NCBI GenBank assembly: GCA_028826165.1
Contig: JAPDFW010000147.1
Coordinates: forward strand, 494,501-558,500
Direction of reading: 5' to 3'
DNA length: 64,000 bases
Source of the DNA: Anaeramoeba ignava
Lineage: Eukaryota; Metamonada; Anaeramoebidae
Shown: positions 54,601 through 64,000 of the stretch, in pieces
How positions within the stretch are numbered: position 1 is the first letter of the stretch
Layout: each line of letters opens with the position of its first letter
The notes under the pieces: model-generated
Told to the model about the DNA's origin: nothing
The model's input: the letters and a program-made list of their open reading frames with translations, nothing else
Database searches by the model: none
Program-made: the position numbers and the translations under genes

Positions 54601-55136
54601 AGATCCTTTTCTATATTTTCTTTCAAAATTTTTGAGGATTTATTCCATTTTGTGTCGTTGTTTTTTTTAAAAGTAAATTGTCTGTTTTCTTGTGAAAACC
54701 ATTCCAATTTTAAACGTAAAATATCTGCATCCTTTGAATTGTTTTTGTTTTCAAGTGATTTTCTTTTTTTAGAAGTGTTTTTTGTATTTGATTCCTTTTT
54801 CTCATTTTCAGTTTCAATTTGTGAAGAATTTTCATTATTTTGATTTTGATTTTGATTTTTATTTTCTTCCTGATTTTTGAATATTTTTAAAACAACTTTT
54901 GTTGTTGCTTTTTCTGCTTGTCTGTTAACTTGATGATATCTTTCTTTTTTGTCTTTTCTTTTTTCTATTTTTGCTGAAATGAGATATTTTAATGCTTCAA
55001 TTATTGATGATTTTCCTGATCCATTTTTTCCACATATTATTGTTAATGGTGCTTGAAAATTAATTGTTTGTGGATTTTCTCCATAAGATCTATAATTTTT
55101 AAGAGAAATTGATTGAAGAGCAAAAGGAGAATCCAT
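51675..55136 (-). CDS. RAD50: RAD50 DNA-repair ATPase
   Basis: Single exon, 1153 residues, a little shorter than animal RAD50. Walker A is GKNGSGKSS at 36-44. Long coiled coils flank a zinc hook, CVIC (Cys581 to Cys584). The C-terminal half has the ABC signature SSQGQQMLASLL at about 972-983, Walker B with D-loop LSLDEPTANLD at about 1005-1015, and the switch His in LLITHD. RAD50 works with MRE11 in break detection, end tethering and ATM activation. A basic repeat tail (KSNIKSNIKSKLKSN) follows the conserved core. The N-terminus MDSPFALQSISLKNYRSYG is the expected start. No frameshift or missing motif was seen. Confidence 0.94.
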   Translation of the reverse strand: MDSPFALQSISLKNYRSYGENPQTINFQAPLTIICGKNGSGKSSIIEALKYLISAKIEKRKDKKERYHQVNRQAEKATTKVVLKIFKNQEENKNQNQNQNNENSSQIETENEKKESNTKNTSKKRKSLENKNNSKDADILRLKLEWFSQENRQFTFKKNNDTKWNKSSKILKENIEKDLGISSSVLHSIMFVPQVFNTWFFITEFSSMWTNFQLVPQVNQYRILENNIKNKRNEPWRTIEMEQNSAQRKLEKLLEKQSTKKQKEMEKEFFEKEFDRIDKLLIRLKPFDDLQKKIQSIKSDKKLVEDQKNKLEKQIPYRITNPEPNLEYSIEEMKKEKQILEENIQKEHSNFFQEINRISGKKNDYDREIRTVNQKLQRINRRNQNDFTNQQIQIFSTSSYLANNTQILKETKQEAQKKISFLQQEKIKIDQESFQLFQKQQIINKEMEQFRSNASQKKHLEAEKDEIQNYFQQNQHQSAIISTLLQVLGFIDILDFGKFDLQVLWKAFFQNNQDEDIQLLDPNQINQYLGFLLSMIEDFDPIFDIEVQQFQEILGKYQQKETNQTKTVFLNEILHESQEKCVICTRNFMNEKEQNDLVNEITRRIQHLQISHSLTKDRVKSIEMYLSNIQKFQSKLFNINFQFKDHLRVIFIQLSQEQKEDRKTLFEKNFRYLEEMKSKFNEIQQNENRLNSIESQLISLNEILKNSKFEEKQKNLDEIMQKIQQTENYKSENNQELEKIKAQFNEIVFCSRQSKLNTLNQQMEEFTKLKSLLDQEEKNKRQEYEAKNNQLLFEKKQKEDILDSLYYQKNYHTTIKSINEIEQTIQTFQNDIDNLEKQTLEYEDIKNEDYEENKEKYYQLQNKFSLVSQELEIYKNVEQKIEKKMKIIENAEKLKKSLTIFTETLEQSIQTYQSTFFHNINAKLKKLWRKTYHPTGITHLKIEPLDSQNIKSTKQPLFEVVAYAQNTEIHFKKESSQGQQMLASLLIRIAIAESLCPFFPVLSLDEPTANLDFEIKSNFAKSLSKIIRYQFKSQKIPKFQYLLITHDSEFVQDLIRNLDDCPFKLFLISNEKEGSQIQEVENTIDFDHVQTLLNRFVPISNESLNELSQKTKKPRNSKLKSNIKSNIKSKLKSNIKSNTKSNTKSKKQNKKKK

Positions 55137-55150
55137 TTTTAAAAAAAAAA

Positions 55151-55200
55151 GAAAAAATGAAAAATGAAAAATGAAAAATGAAAAATGAAAAATGAAAAAA
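55151..55200 (-). promoter_or_regulatory. Promoter-like motif upstream of RAD50
   Basis: Six copies of GAAAAAT on the plus strand, that is, (TTTTTCA)n on the sense strand, starting 15 bp before the ATG at 55136. Confidence 0.4.
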
Positions 55201-55279
55201 AAATTTTATCTTTAAATACTTTTTTTTTCTTTCTTTTTTTTTTAATTTTAAAAATATCCACTTTTTTTCTTTTTTTAAA

Positions 55280-56230
55280 ATTTGAATTAAATATTGAATT
55301 GAATATTGAATTAAATATTGAATTGAATATTGAATTAAATATTGAATTGAATATTGGATTGAATTAAATATTAAATATTGAATTGAATATTGAATTGAAT
55401 ATTGAATTGAATATTGAATATTGAATTGAATTGAATTGAATATTAAATATTAAAATTGGATTAAATATTGAATTGGATTAAATTTGAATTGAATATTGAA
55501 TATTGAATTGAATTAAATTGAATTGAATTGAATATTGAATATTGAATTGAATATTGAATATTGAATTGAATATTGAATATTGAATTGATTGAATTGGAAT
55601 TAAATATTAAATATTGAATGAATTGGATTAAATATTGAATTAAATATTGAATTAAATATTGAATTAAATATTGAATTAAAAATATTAAATATTGAATTAA
55701 ATATTAAATTGAATTAAATATTTGAATTGAATTGAATAAAATATTAAATGCCAAAATTTGAATTAAATATTGAGTATTGAATTGAATATTAAATATTGAA
55801 TTGAATATTGAATATTGAATTAAATATTGAATTGAATTGAATATTGAAATGGCCAAATAATAAAATTGAATTGAATATTGAATTGAATATCGAAATTGAA
55901 TATTAAAATTAAATATTAAATATTGAATTAAATTAAATATTGAATTGAATATTAAATATTGAATTAAATATTGAATTGAATTGGATTGAATTGAATTGAA
56001 TTGAATATTGAATTGAATATTGAATTGAATATTAAATATTAAATTGAATTGAATATTGAATTGAATATTGAATTGAATATTGAAATTGAATATTGAATTG
56101 AATTAAATATTAAATATTGAATTAAATATTAAATTGAATTGAATATTGAATTAAATTGAATATTGAATTGAATATTGAATTAAATATTGAATTGAATATT
56201 AAATTGAATTGAATTGAATTGAATTAATTT
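55280..56230. repeat. AATTGAATATTG repeats between RAD50 and the helicase gene
   Basis: About 950 bp of GAATTGAATATTGAATTAAA-type units with irregular phase. No gene or other signal is seen in the gap between two minus-strand genes. Confidence 0.85.
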
Positions 56231-56288
56231 ATTTTTCATTTGAATTTTAATATTTTAATTGGTTTTAATTGGTTTTAATTGATTTTAA

Positions 56289-59200
56289 TTATTTGAATTG
56301 AATATTTTGATTATTTTTGGAAAAATTCTGAAATCCTCCATCATTTATTCCAAATGAAGAATTCGGAACAACACTATCTTCTTGTTTTTCATCATCAACA
56401 AAAATCCTTGGTTGTTCTCTTCTTGGATTAATTTGATGATCTTCTTGATTCAATAACTCTTTTTGATCTTGAATTTGATTATCAAATTGATCATTTTCTT
56501 GCTGATAAAAATCATCCTCTTGAGAATAAGAGGGAATAAAAGAATTGGGTGAATAAGAATCTCTATTTTCATTATTAGGAGGTAATTCTTCAAAATCAAA
56601 ATTCTGTTTGGGAAATTCATTTGAATAATTTTTTGTTTTTCTTTTAAAATTATTTTGAGGATATTTTTGTCTAAAATGTAATTCTTGATTTTGTGGATAA
56701 TATTCTGTTGGTTTTATATTTGGTTGTCGATATACTCTTTGAGCTCGATAATTTCTATTCGTAAAATTATTTTGATAGTGATTTTTAAATTGTGGATTCA
56801 TTTGAGCTTCTTTTTTTGGAAAATATCTTGGTCCTTGATTATGATATCTTTCGTTTTGATTTCGATAATTATATCTTTCTGATGGATGATAATAATGATG
56901 TTGATAATATTGTTGATTGTGATATCTTTGATTTTGTGGATAATAATTTTGTTGTTGATATTGTCGAAAATTGTGCTCTTTTTTGGGATTATTTTTTTCT
57001 CTTGAAATTTTGTTTTGATGAAAAAATTCTTCAATGACTTCCTCAAAAATAATCTTCATTAAATATGTTTGAATATCATTATCATTTCTTATTGAAAATA
57101 TTACCTCGTCTAAAACATCCATTTTCAATTCTTGTCTTAATTCTTGCTTTAATTCTTCTTTAATTTCTTCTTTTAAAGATTTTGCTTGAATATATGAATC
57201 TGATGTAAAAAAAGAATGAGAAACACCTTTTGCACCAGCACGAGCAGTTCTTCCAATTCTATGAATATAACTCTCATTTGAAACAGGAAAATCATAATTG
57301 ATAACATAGTTTAAATTAGGAATATCCCTAAAATAAAATAAAATAAGATTTGAATTTGTAAATTTTTAAATTTTTAAATTTTTCATCCAAAAATTATATT
57401 TATACAGTCCACGTCCAGCTACATCTGTTGCTACTAATATTGGATGATTTCCTTTTGTAAATTCTGATAATATCCATTCTCTTTCTAATTGTTTTTTTCC
57501 ACTATGAATTCCTAAACAAGCATATCCTTCTTTCCTTAAAATATTTGTTAATTCATCTGTTTTGGATATTGTTTCAGTAAATATAATAATTTTTTGATAT
57601 GTTTGAATTTTAGGAAGTAATTCAAGTAATTTCTTTAATTTTTCTGATTCATCAATTACTTCAACAATTTGTGTCACATTTTGAGTTGCTGATAATTTTA
57701 AACTTCCAATATTGCATTTAATTGGTAAATTTGGGAAAACTTCAAGTGCAAGTGTTTTAACTTCTTTAGGCCAAGTTGCACTAAACATTAATGTCTGTCT
57801 TTCTGGCCTAATTTCATTCACAATTCTTCGAACTTGTGGTTCAAATCCCAAATCAAGCATTTTATCAGCTTCATCCAAAACAAAATAAGTTACTCTTTCT
57901 AAACTGATAATATTATTATCTATAAAATCAATTAATCTTCCTGGTGTTGATACTACAATTTCTGCTCCTGCTTTTACTTTCTTGATTTGTGCTTGTCTTG
58001 ATATTCCTCCATAAACACAAATACTTCGAATATTCAAACAATTTCCAAAATTTTCACAAACACTTGTGATTTGTAATCCAAGTTCTCTTGTTGGTGTAAT
58101 AATAACAACAATAGGTCCTTTTCCTTGATTTAAAGGTGGTTGTGCTAAAATATGTGTTATTGCTGGAAGAACAAAAGTTAATGTTTTTCCTGTTTTTGTT
58201 TTTGAAATGATTAAAAATATAAATATAAATATAAATATAAACATAAATATAAATATAAATATAAATATAAATATAAATATAATTATAAATATAAATATAA
58301 ATATAAATATAAATATAAATATAAATATAAATATAAATATAAATATAAATATAAAAATATAAAATATAAATATCTATAAATATAAATATAAATTATAAAT
58401 ATAAATATAAATATAAATATAAATATAAATATAAATATAAATATAAATATAAATATAAATATAAATATAAATATAAAATATATAAATATAAATATAAATA
58501 TAATATATAAATATAAATATAAATATAAATATAAATATAAATATAAATATAAATATAAATATAAATATAAATATAAATATAAATATAAATATAAATATAA
58601 ATATAAATATAAATATAAATATAAATATAAATATAAATATAAATATAATTATAAATATAATTATAAATATAATTCTACTAACCACTTCCAGTTTCAGATA
58701 CCCCAATGAAATCATAACCTGATAAAATTGTAGGCCATCCTTGTGCTTGAATTGGTGTTGGTTCACTCCATTTTTTATTAATTAATAATTCATGAATTTT
58801 TTCAGGAAATGAAGTTTCATATTCAAATTTTGTAATTGGTTTTAATTTAGGAATTTGTTCATCTTTTTCAAATAAAAATGATATCATTTTTAATTTTTGA
58901 TATTCTTCAATTTCTTCTTCTTTCATTTCAGTTATTTTTGGATGTTCTTTATAAAAATTTTTTTCTAATTTAAAAGGAAGTGATTTAAATTTTTTAGGAT
59001 TATTTTGTTGGAAATCATTTTGTAAATCTGGAGATTCCCAAGAATCATCTGAATCTTGATTTTGATTTTGATTTTGATTTTTATTTTGATTTTGATTTTG
59101 ATTTTGATTTTGATTTTGATTTTGATTTTGATTTTGATTTTTATTTTGATTTTGATTTTGATTTTCAAATTGATTTTGATTTTGATTTTCATTTTGATTT

Positions 59201-59672
59201 TGATTTTGATTTTCATTTTCAAATTGATTTTCAAATTGATTTTGATTTTGATTTTGATTTTGATTTTGATTTTGATTTTGATTTTGATTTTGATTTTGAT
59301 TTTGATTTTCATTTTCAAATTGATTTTCATTTTCATTTTCAAATTGATTTTCATTTTCAAATTTTGATTTTGATTTTGATTTTGATTTTGATTTTCATTT
59401 TCATTTTCATTTTCATTTTCATTTTCATTTTCAAATTGATTTTCAAATTGATTTTCATTTTCATTTTCATTGATTTCTTGATCCCAATCATCTAATTCTT
59501 CTTGTTTATCTTTCCAATCCCAATCCCAATTTTTTGGTTGTTTCCATTTTGCAAATTTTTTATTTGTTTTAGAATCATTATCATTTGGTGAATTCCATTC
59601 AATAAATTCTTCTTTTTCTTGTTTTTCTTGTTTTTCTTGTTTTTCTTGTTTTTCTTGTTTTTCTTGTTTCAT
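56289..59672 (-). CDS. DDX5/Dbp2-type DEAD-box RNA helicase
   Basis: Three exons, 58683-59672, 57406-58189 and 56289-57327, with joins inside the TGSG|KT motif and inside GRG-Leu-Asp. About 937 residues after correcting one frame slip. N-terminus: KQEKQE repeats, Trp-rich NWDWDWK, ENE/NQN tract. Core: FYKEHP and [10 protein letters not shown] (Q motif), TGSGKT (I), PTRELG (Ia), TPGRLIDF (Ib), DEAD in [10 protein letters not shown] (II), SAT (III), IIIFTET (IV), [10 protein letters not shown] (V), [12 protein letters not shown] (VI). The C-terminus is rich in Y, N, Q, H and R ([11 protein letters not shown]), like an RGG-style tail without Gly. Members of this group remodel RNA in transcription, splicing and decay. 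The frame changes by one base in the hexamer tract near 59360; all helicase motifs lie after the slip and are intact. Confidence 0.9.
58190..58682 (-). repeat. Helicase intron 1, (ATATAA)n array
   Basis: Intron with GTTAGT donor and AACAG acceptor on the minus strand, almost wholly ATATAA hexamers. The same motif class fills MOB1 intron 2, 13 kb away, on the opposite gene strand. Confidence 0.85.
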
Positions 59673-59771
59673 AATTTATATTTTATTTTTTTTTTTAAAA
59701 AGGAAAAAATGAAAAAAAATTTTTTAATTTTTTTTTTTAATTTTTATTTATTTATTATTTATTAATTTTGT

Positions 59772-62700
59772 TTAAAACCATGGAAATAAAATTGGATTTA
59801 ATTTATAAATTTTTTCACTTTTCAAACAAGATTCAATCAAATTTTTCACTTTATAATTAATTGGTTTTGATAAATTTTCTTTAGAATTTAAAAATGTTTT
59901 AAAAGGAGAAATCAATTCAATATTATTTTGAATTTTTTCTATATTAATTTGAACTTTTGAAATTAATTCTTGTATTTTTTCATTTGATGAGAAATTATTA
60001 TTTTGATTTTGATTTTGATTTTGATTTTGATTTTGATTTTGATTTTGATTTTGATTTTGATTTTGATTTTGATTTTGATTTTGATTTTGATTTTGATTTT
60101 GATTTTGATTTTGATTTTGATTAATTTCATCTTGATATTTTAAGGAATAAAAAGATAAGAAAATATGATCTCTAAATAAAATTCTTAAATAATTTTGAAT
60201 ATCAAAAGAATAATCAATCAAACATTCTGAAGAAGTTGAAAAAATTGCTCTAAATAACCCATTAATTCCAAATTTTGATATGAAATGTTTAAAATTTCTT
60301 GTTAATCTAAATTCTGGTGATAAAGATTCTGGTTGTTGTTTTAAAATTAATTCAGAATCATAATTTAAATGAATATGATCTTGTGATAATTCTCCAGTTA
60401 ATTGATAAATAGTGTAATTGAATAAAGAATCAAATTCTGAATGTAAAATATAATTCATAAAACTTCTTAATGCAAATTGAATTGTGAATTGCTTTCTGAA
60501 TATCCAATATTTATCAAGTGAATATAAGGATTTTAGTACAAATTTTGAGAGAATATTTTTAGGAAAGAATTCTTTCTGTATTTTTTTATATGTTTTCTTT
60601 AGCTTTTCATTCTCAATTTTGGGATCATTGTTCTTTTCTGTATTTTTTCTTGAATTATTTATCAAATCTCTATTTATTTCCAAATGCTTAATTACTGGAG
60701 AAATAAATTCAATATTTTCTTTATCGCAATGATTTTGATAAATTTCTGAAATTGTCACAATTTTCCTATTTAAACTTCTCATGAATTGATTTTTTGATAA
60801 AGGAATAACTTGTGGAACACTAAATCGAATTGCTCTTTTTTTTGTTTGAATATTCATTTTAAGATGGAAATTAATAAATCGAAGTAATTGATTGATTCTT
60901 TCTTCTGAATATTGAGTACATGAATCATCTTGATAAATAACAAACTTGTAAATTATTCCATCATTTCCTCTCATTCTAAATTGAGTGAGATATTTGAAAT
61001 TATTTATGTTTACTTTGAATTCTGGAATAATCCATGAAAGTGTTATATTATAAGAAATTGGTGAAAATAAAATATTGTTTTCTTGAAATTTAAGATATTG
61101 ACCTGGAATTTCAATGCTTTCTTTATTCTGTAATTGAGAAATCTTTGTTACTATATCTTCTGCATATCTTTTTTGTGAAAGTGAATCTGTTTTCTGTTTT
61201 ATGAAAGAAATGGAAAATTGAAGAAAAGAAAAAACATCCTTAAAAGTCACTTTTTGATTCCCTCTTTTGGATAATGCTTTTAATCTTGTGAATATTTGTT
61301 CGTTTTTCTCAATTTGTGTTTTGTGATTAAGATAAATTTCTTTTAGATCTTCAATGATTTTTTGTGGTATCGATTCTCTGAAATCTTCACATTTTTCCAG
61401 AATATAAAATAATAAATCATTTAATTTGTTCAATAAATCTTCTTCATTTTCAGGTTTAAAATATGATATAATTGAATCTATCAAAAGATTTAAATCTTGA
61501 ATAATAACCTTTGAACTAGGTCTTGATTTCTTTTTCCGATTTATAATGATTTGATATTCTTTTGAATTTTCCATAATTTTCCTCAAAATTCTATCTAAAG
61601 ATTTAAAAATCAATTGGGAATGAAATTTAGAAATTTTCTGTTCTTGTAAAAATGAATGCATATGATAATAAACAGCTTGAGGATAATAATAAAACAGGTT
61701 AGATAAAATATTTTCAAATAAGTTAACTTGAGAAGGAAATGCTAAAGAAATGAACAATTGGGGAATCCATGGAATCCAATTATGAATAGGAATAAAATTT
61801 AAAATTAGGTTTTCAATCATTGATAATCCAGAAACCATTTCAAAATCTTTTTCCGCAATAAAATCCTTCATTTTTTTCATCTTCATCTTCATTTTCATTT
61901 TCATCTTCATTTTCATTTTCATCTTTATATTGATTATATGAAAATATTAACCACATTATTCTTGGTATAATTGAAATATTTTTTTCTTGTAATAATTGTA
62001 TTGATTTAATATAATAATAAATTGCATTTTGAAACCATTCAATTTTTTGTGTTTGAATAAAAATTTGATCACAAAACTTTGCAAATGATTTCCAATTTTT
62101 TCCATTAAGATCATAAATACTAATTGATTCATGAAATTTTTCATTTGCGTCTTGATATTTCCCCAATTTTGTATAATATTCTGCTTCTATTCTTTTTAGA
62201 ATTGATTGTTGATGTTTATTAAAAATGGTATTATTTTGCATTTTCTCAAAAATTTTATTCCAATTTTCTTCTGAAAAATCTGCTATTAATGAATAACATT
62301 TTGATCTATATTTAATATCAATAAATTTGCAATCATTATTTTTATCTGAGAATTTCCCAAATTTATTCAAAATATTCAATGATAAGTTTATCAATCCATT
62401 TTTTCTTGCAACTTTGGAAAATGTTTTTAACATTAATGCATTGTCATTCTCAATAATAAGTTGAAAATCTGGTTCAAATTTCCATTTAGATTCAAGTATA
62501 TCAAATAATTGAAATCTCCACGAAAAAATATCATCCCATAATTGAATATCTTCCCATTGATTAGGTAATCTTATTCTCCATTTTTGAAGTAATTCTTCAA
62601 GAATATTTATATCTTTAATTTCTCTAACTTGTTGAATTAATTTACTTGATTCTAATAATTCAATAAATAAATGGAAATTATGAAATAATTTTGAATGTGA

Positions 62701-64000
62701 TTGAAGAATTTGTGTTGGTAATTCCATCCATGAATTAAATATTCGAACAATTCCTTGCAAAAATACTTTCTCTATTGTTTTCATTAAATTTCTTTTTGGT
62801 TCTAAAGAAGAATTTTTATAAAAGTCTGAATAAAAATTAATTAATTAAAAAATTAATATTATTAAAAATATTAAAATATTTTTACCTTTGCTTTTCAAAT
62901 TTTTTCCATTATATTGTGATTCAATTTTTTCTCTAATAAAAGTATTTGTATGGCATATAAGATATCCTTTGGAAAGAATATTGCTTATATTTGAAGTTAG
63001 GTGCTTAGATAAAACTTGTTGAACATTTCTGTAGTTTTTATTTTTCAAAGAGCTTTGTAATAATAATTCATATCTTAACATTTCTACTGAAAATTTTTCC
63101 AACAACTCAAAATTTCCAAGTATTTTAGAAGATGTAATAATCATATCTTCACAAATTGCATATTCAGTTTTCAAAGAAAAAACATCTTTTTCACTTTCAT
63201 TGATTTTGTTCATTGATAATAAAAAGAATTTCTCTACATTTTCCCAATATCCAAGTTGAGCAAAAGAAACTCCAATTTTAGTTTCTTCATGTAATGAAAT
63301 CATATCCCAAAATCCATACAAATAATCATCCTCTGATAATTTTTGATAATATTCTGTAAGTAAAGAATGCATTTTATCAACCTCATCAATACATCCAATA
63401 TTCATATTTAAATATTCAGGTTTTTTTCTTGATAATATTGTTTTTTCTAAAAGTAATATCGAACTATACCATTCTCCAAAATTTGTTGAAATGTATATAA
63501 AAGTATTTAATGGGATTCTGATTATTGGTTCAACACAATAAAATCCATAAAAAATTGAATTTGCTTCATCTCTTAGTGATGAGTTAAAATATTGACTAAT
63601 ATTACAAAGTGTTTTTCCTAAGAGTCTTCTTTCATTTTTTTTTGTGAATATTTTTTTGAATAATTGCTTATATAAACTTGGCCAAATAGCTTTTGTAATT
63701 CTTGGATCTGTTTCCATAATTTTAGATAAGGGTTTGATTAAATCAAAAAGTGTTGCTTTTTTTGTAAAATTGGATTTTTTTGCATGAACTTCTTTTTTTG
63801 TTATTTTGAGTCTTTTTATTTTTAAATCTTGGTTTGAATCATCAAAAATAAGTTCTTGAAGATAACCTAATGAAAGAGCGTTTGGTAATAGAAACTTTTC
63901 TGCTTCAATAATATAGAAAATAATCTTGATTAAATAATTTAGTCTCCATGGAACTAAATTGAATTGAGAATTTTGAGAAAGAAATTTCATAATAAATTCC
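59772..64000 (-). CDS. TRRAP: TRRAP/Tra1 C-terminal part (5' end outside window)
   Basis: The gene enters from the right edge; at least two exons are visible, 62886 to the edge and 59772-62825, with a 60-bp intron. The FAT domain is recognisable: WDDIFSWRFQLFDIL, ARKNGLINLSLNIL, EAEYYTKLGKYQDANEKF, then WIPWIPQLFISL and YPQAVYYHMHSF. The PIKK-like end has IPGQYLKF, FRMRGNDGIIYKFVIYQDD, RLTRNFKHF with no functional DxxxxN/DFG pair, and a FATC-like NPILFPWF terminus. TRRAP is a pseudokinase scaffold that brings SAGA and NuA4/TIP60 to activators, so missing catalytic residues are normal. A QN tract (60001-60120) is in frame. At 61871-61877 a run of seven A/T bases shifts the frame; six would keep the FAT domain continuous. 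Confidence 0.88.

Noticed and set aside
1-64000. tRNA, rRNA or transposase genes
   Set aside because: None was recognised on either strand by eye. GC-rich structured RNA would stand out in this background, but small tRNAs could still be missed without a scan.

Overview
The window is eukaryotic nuclear DNA. It is extremely AT-rich, has GT-AG introns, few long intergenic gaps that are not repeats, and proteins packed with Asn/Gln/Glu/Lys simple tracts. TAA and TGA both act as stops; two genes also use TGA as selenocysteine. The gene set (RAD50, TRRAP, MOB1, p47, Slo-type K+ channel, RasGAP, selenoproteins) and the low-complexity style suggest a free-living amoeboid protist. An anaeramoebid is my best guess, but only a guess. 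No prokaryotic, organellar or viral gene was seen.

Layout. 1-3765: a giant charged repeat protein entering from the left. 4422-8393 (-): a coiled-coil protein with an acidic tail. 8721-8987 (-): a small unknown. 9111-11857: a TMEM181/Wntless-like seven-spanner. 12298-13004: a SelW-type selenoprotein with SECIS. 13357-13527: a tiny SH3 protein. 13671-19754: a four-PH RasGAP. 19853-24567: a BK/Slo-type K+ channel in 12 exons. 24896-27301 (-): a selenocysteine thioredoxin reductase with SECIS. 28471-31186 (-): a UBA-like/ankyrin/pseudokinase protein. 31983-33839 (-): an AIG1-like membrane domain fused to a beta-propeller-like ectodomain. 34031-35532 and 35666-36788: a tandem pair of claudin-like four-TM proteins. 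37034-42921: a USP7 homologue lacking its catalytic triad. 43119-43799 (-): a rhomboid protease. 43908-46142: MOB1. 46440-47414 (-): p47/NSFL1C. 50229-51449: a low-complexity protein with a BAH-like tail. 51675-55136 (-): RAD50. 56289-59672 (-): a DDX5/Dbp2-type helicase. 59772 to the right edge (-): the C-terminal part of TRRAP/Tra1.

Recurrent themes. (1) Most long introns and gaps consist almost wholly of a private tandem repeat. (2) A T-rich, CATTTTTTTC-like, strand-specific motif lies upstream of many start codons. (3) Several conserved genes carry apparent single-base frameshifts in repeats or homopolymers. (4) Three proteins look like catalytically dead enzymes: the USP7-like protein, the ankyrin pseudokinase, and TRRAP, whose family is dead by nature.

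The most interesting content is the pair of selenoprotein genes, SelW-like and TrxR, each with its own recognisable SECIS, and the pseudo-deubiquitinase. Exon boundaries were placed by hand from reading frame, splice sites and similarity to remembered families. No database search or structure prediction was run.
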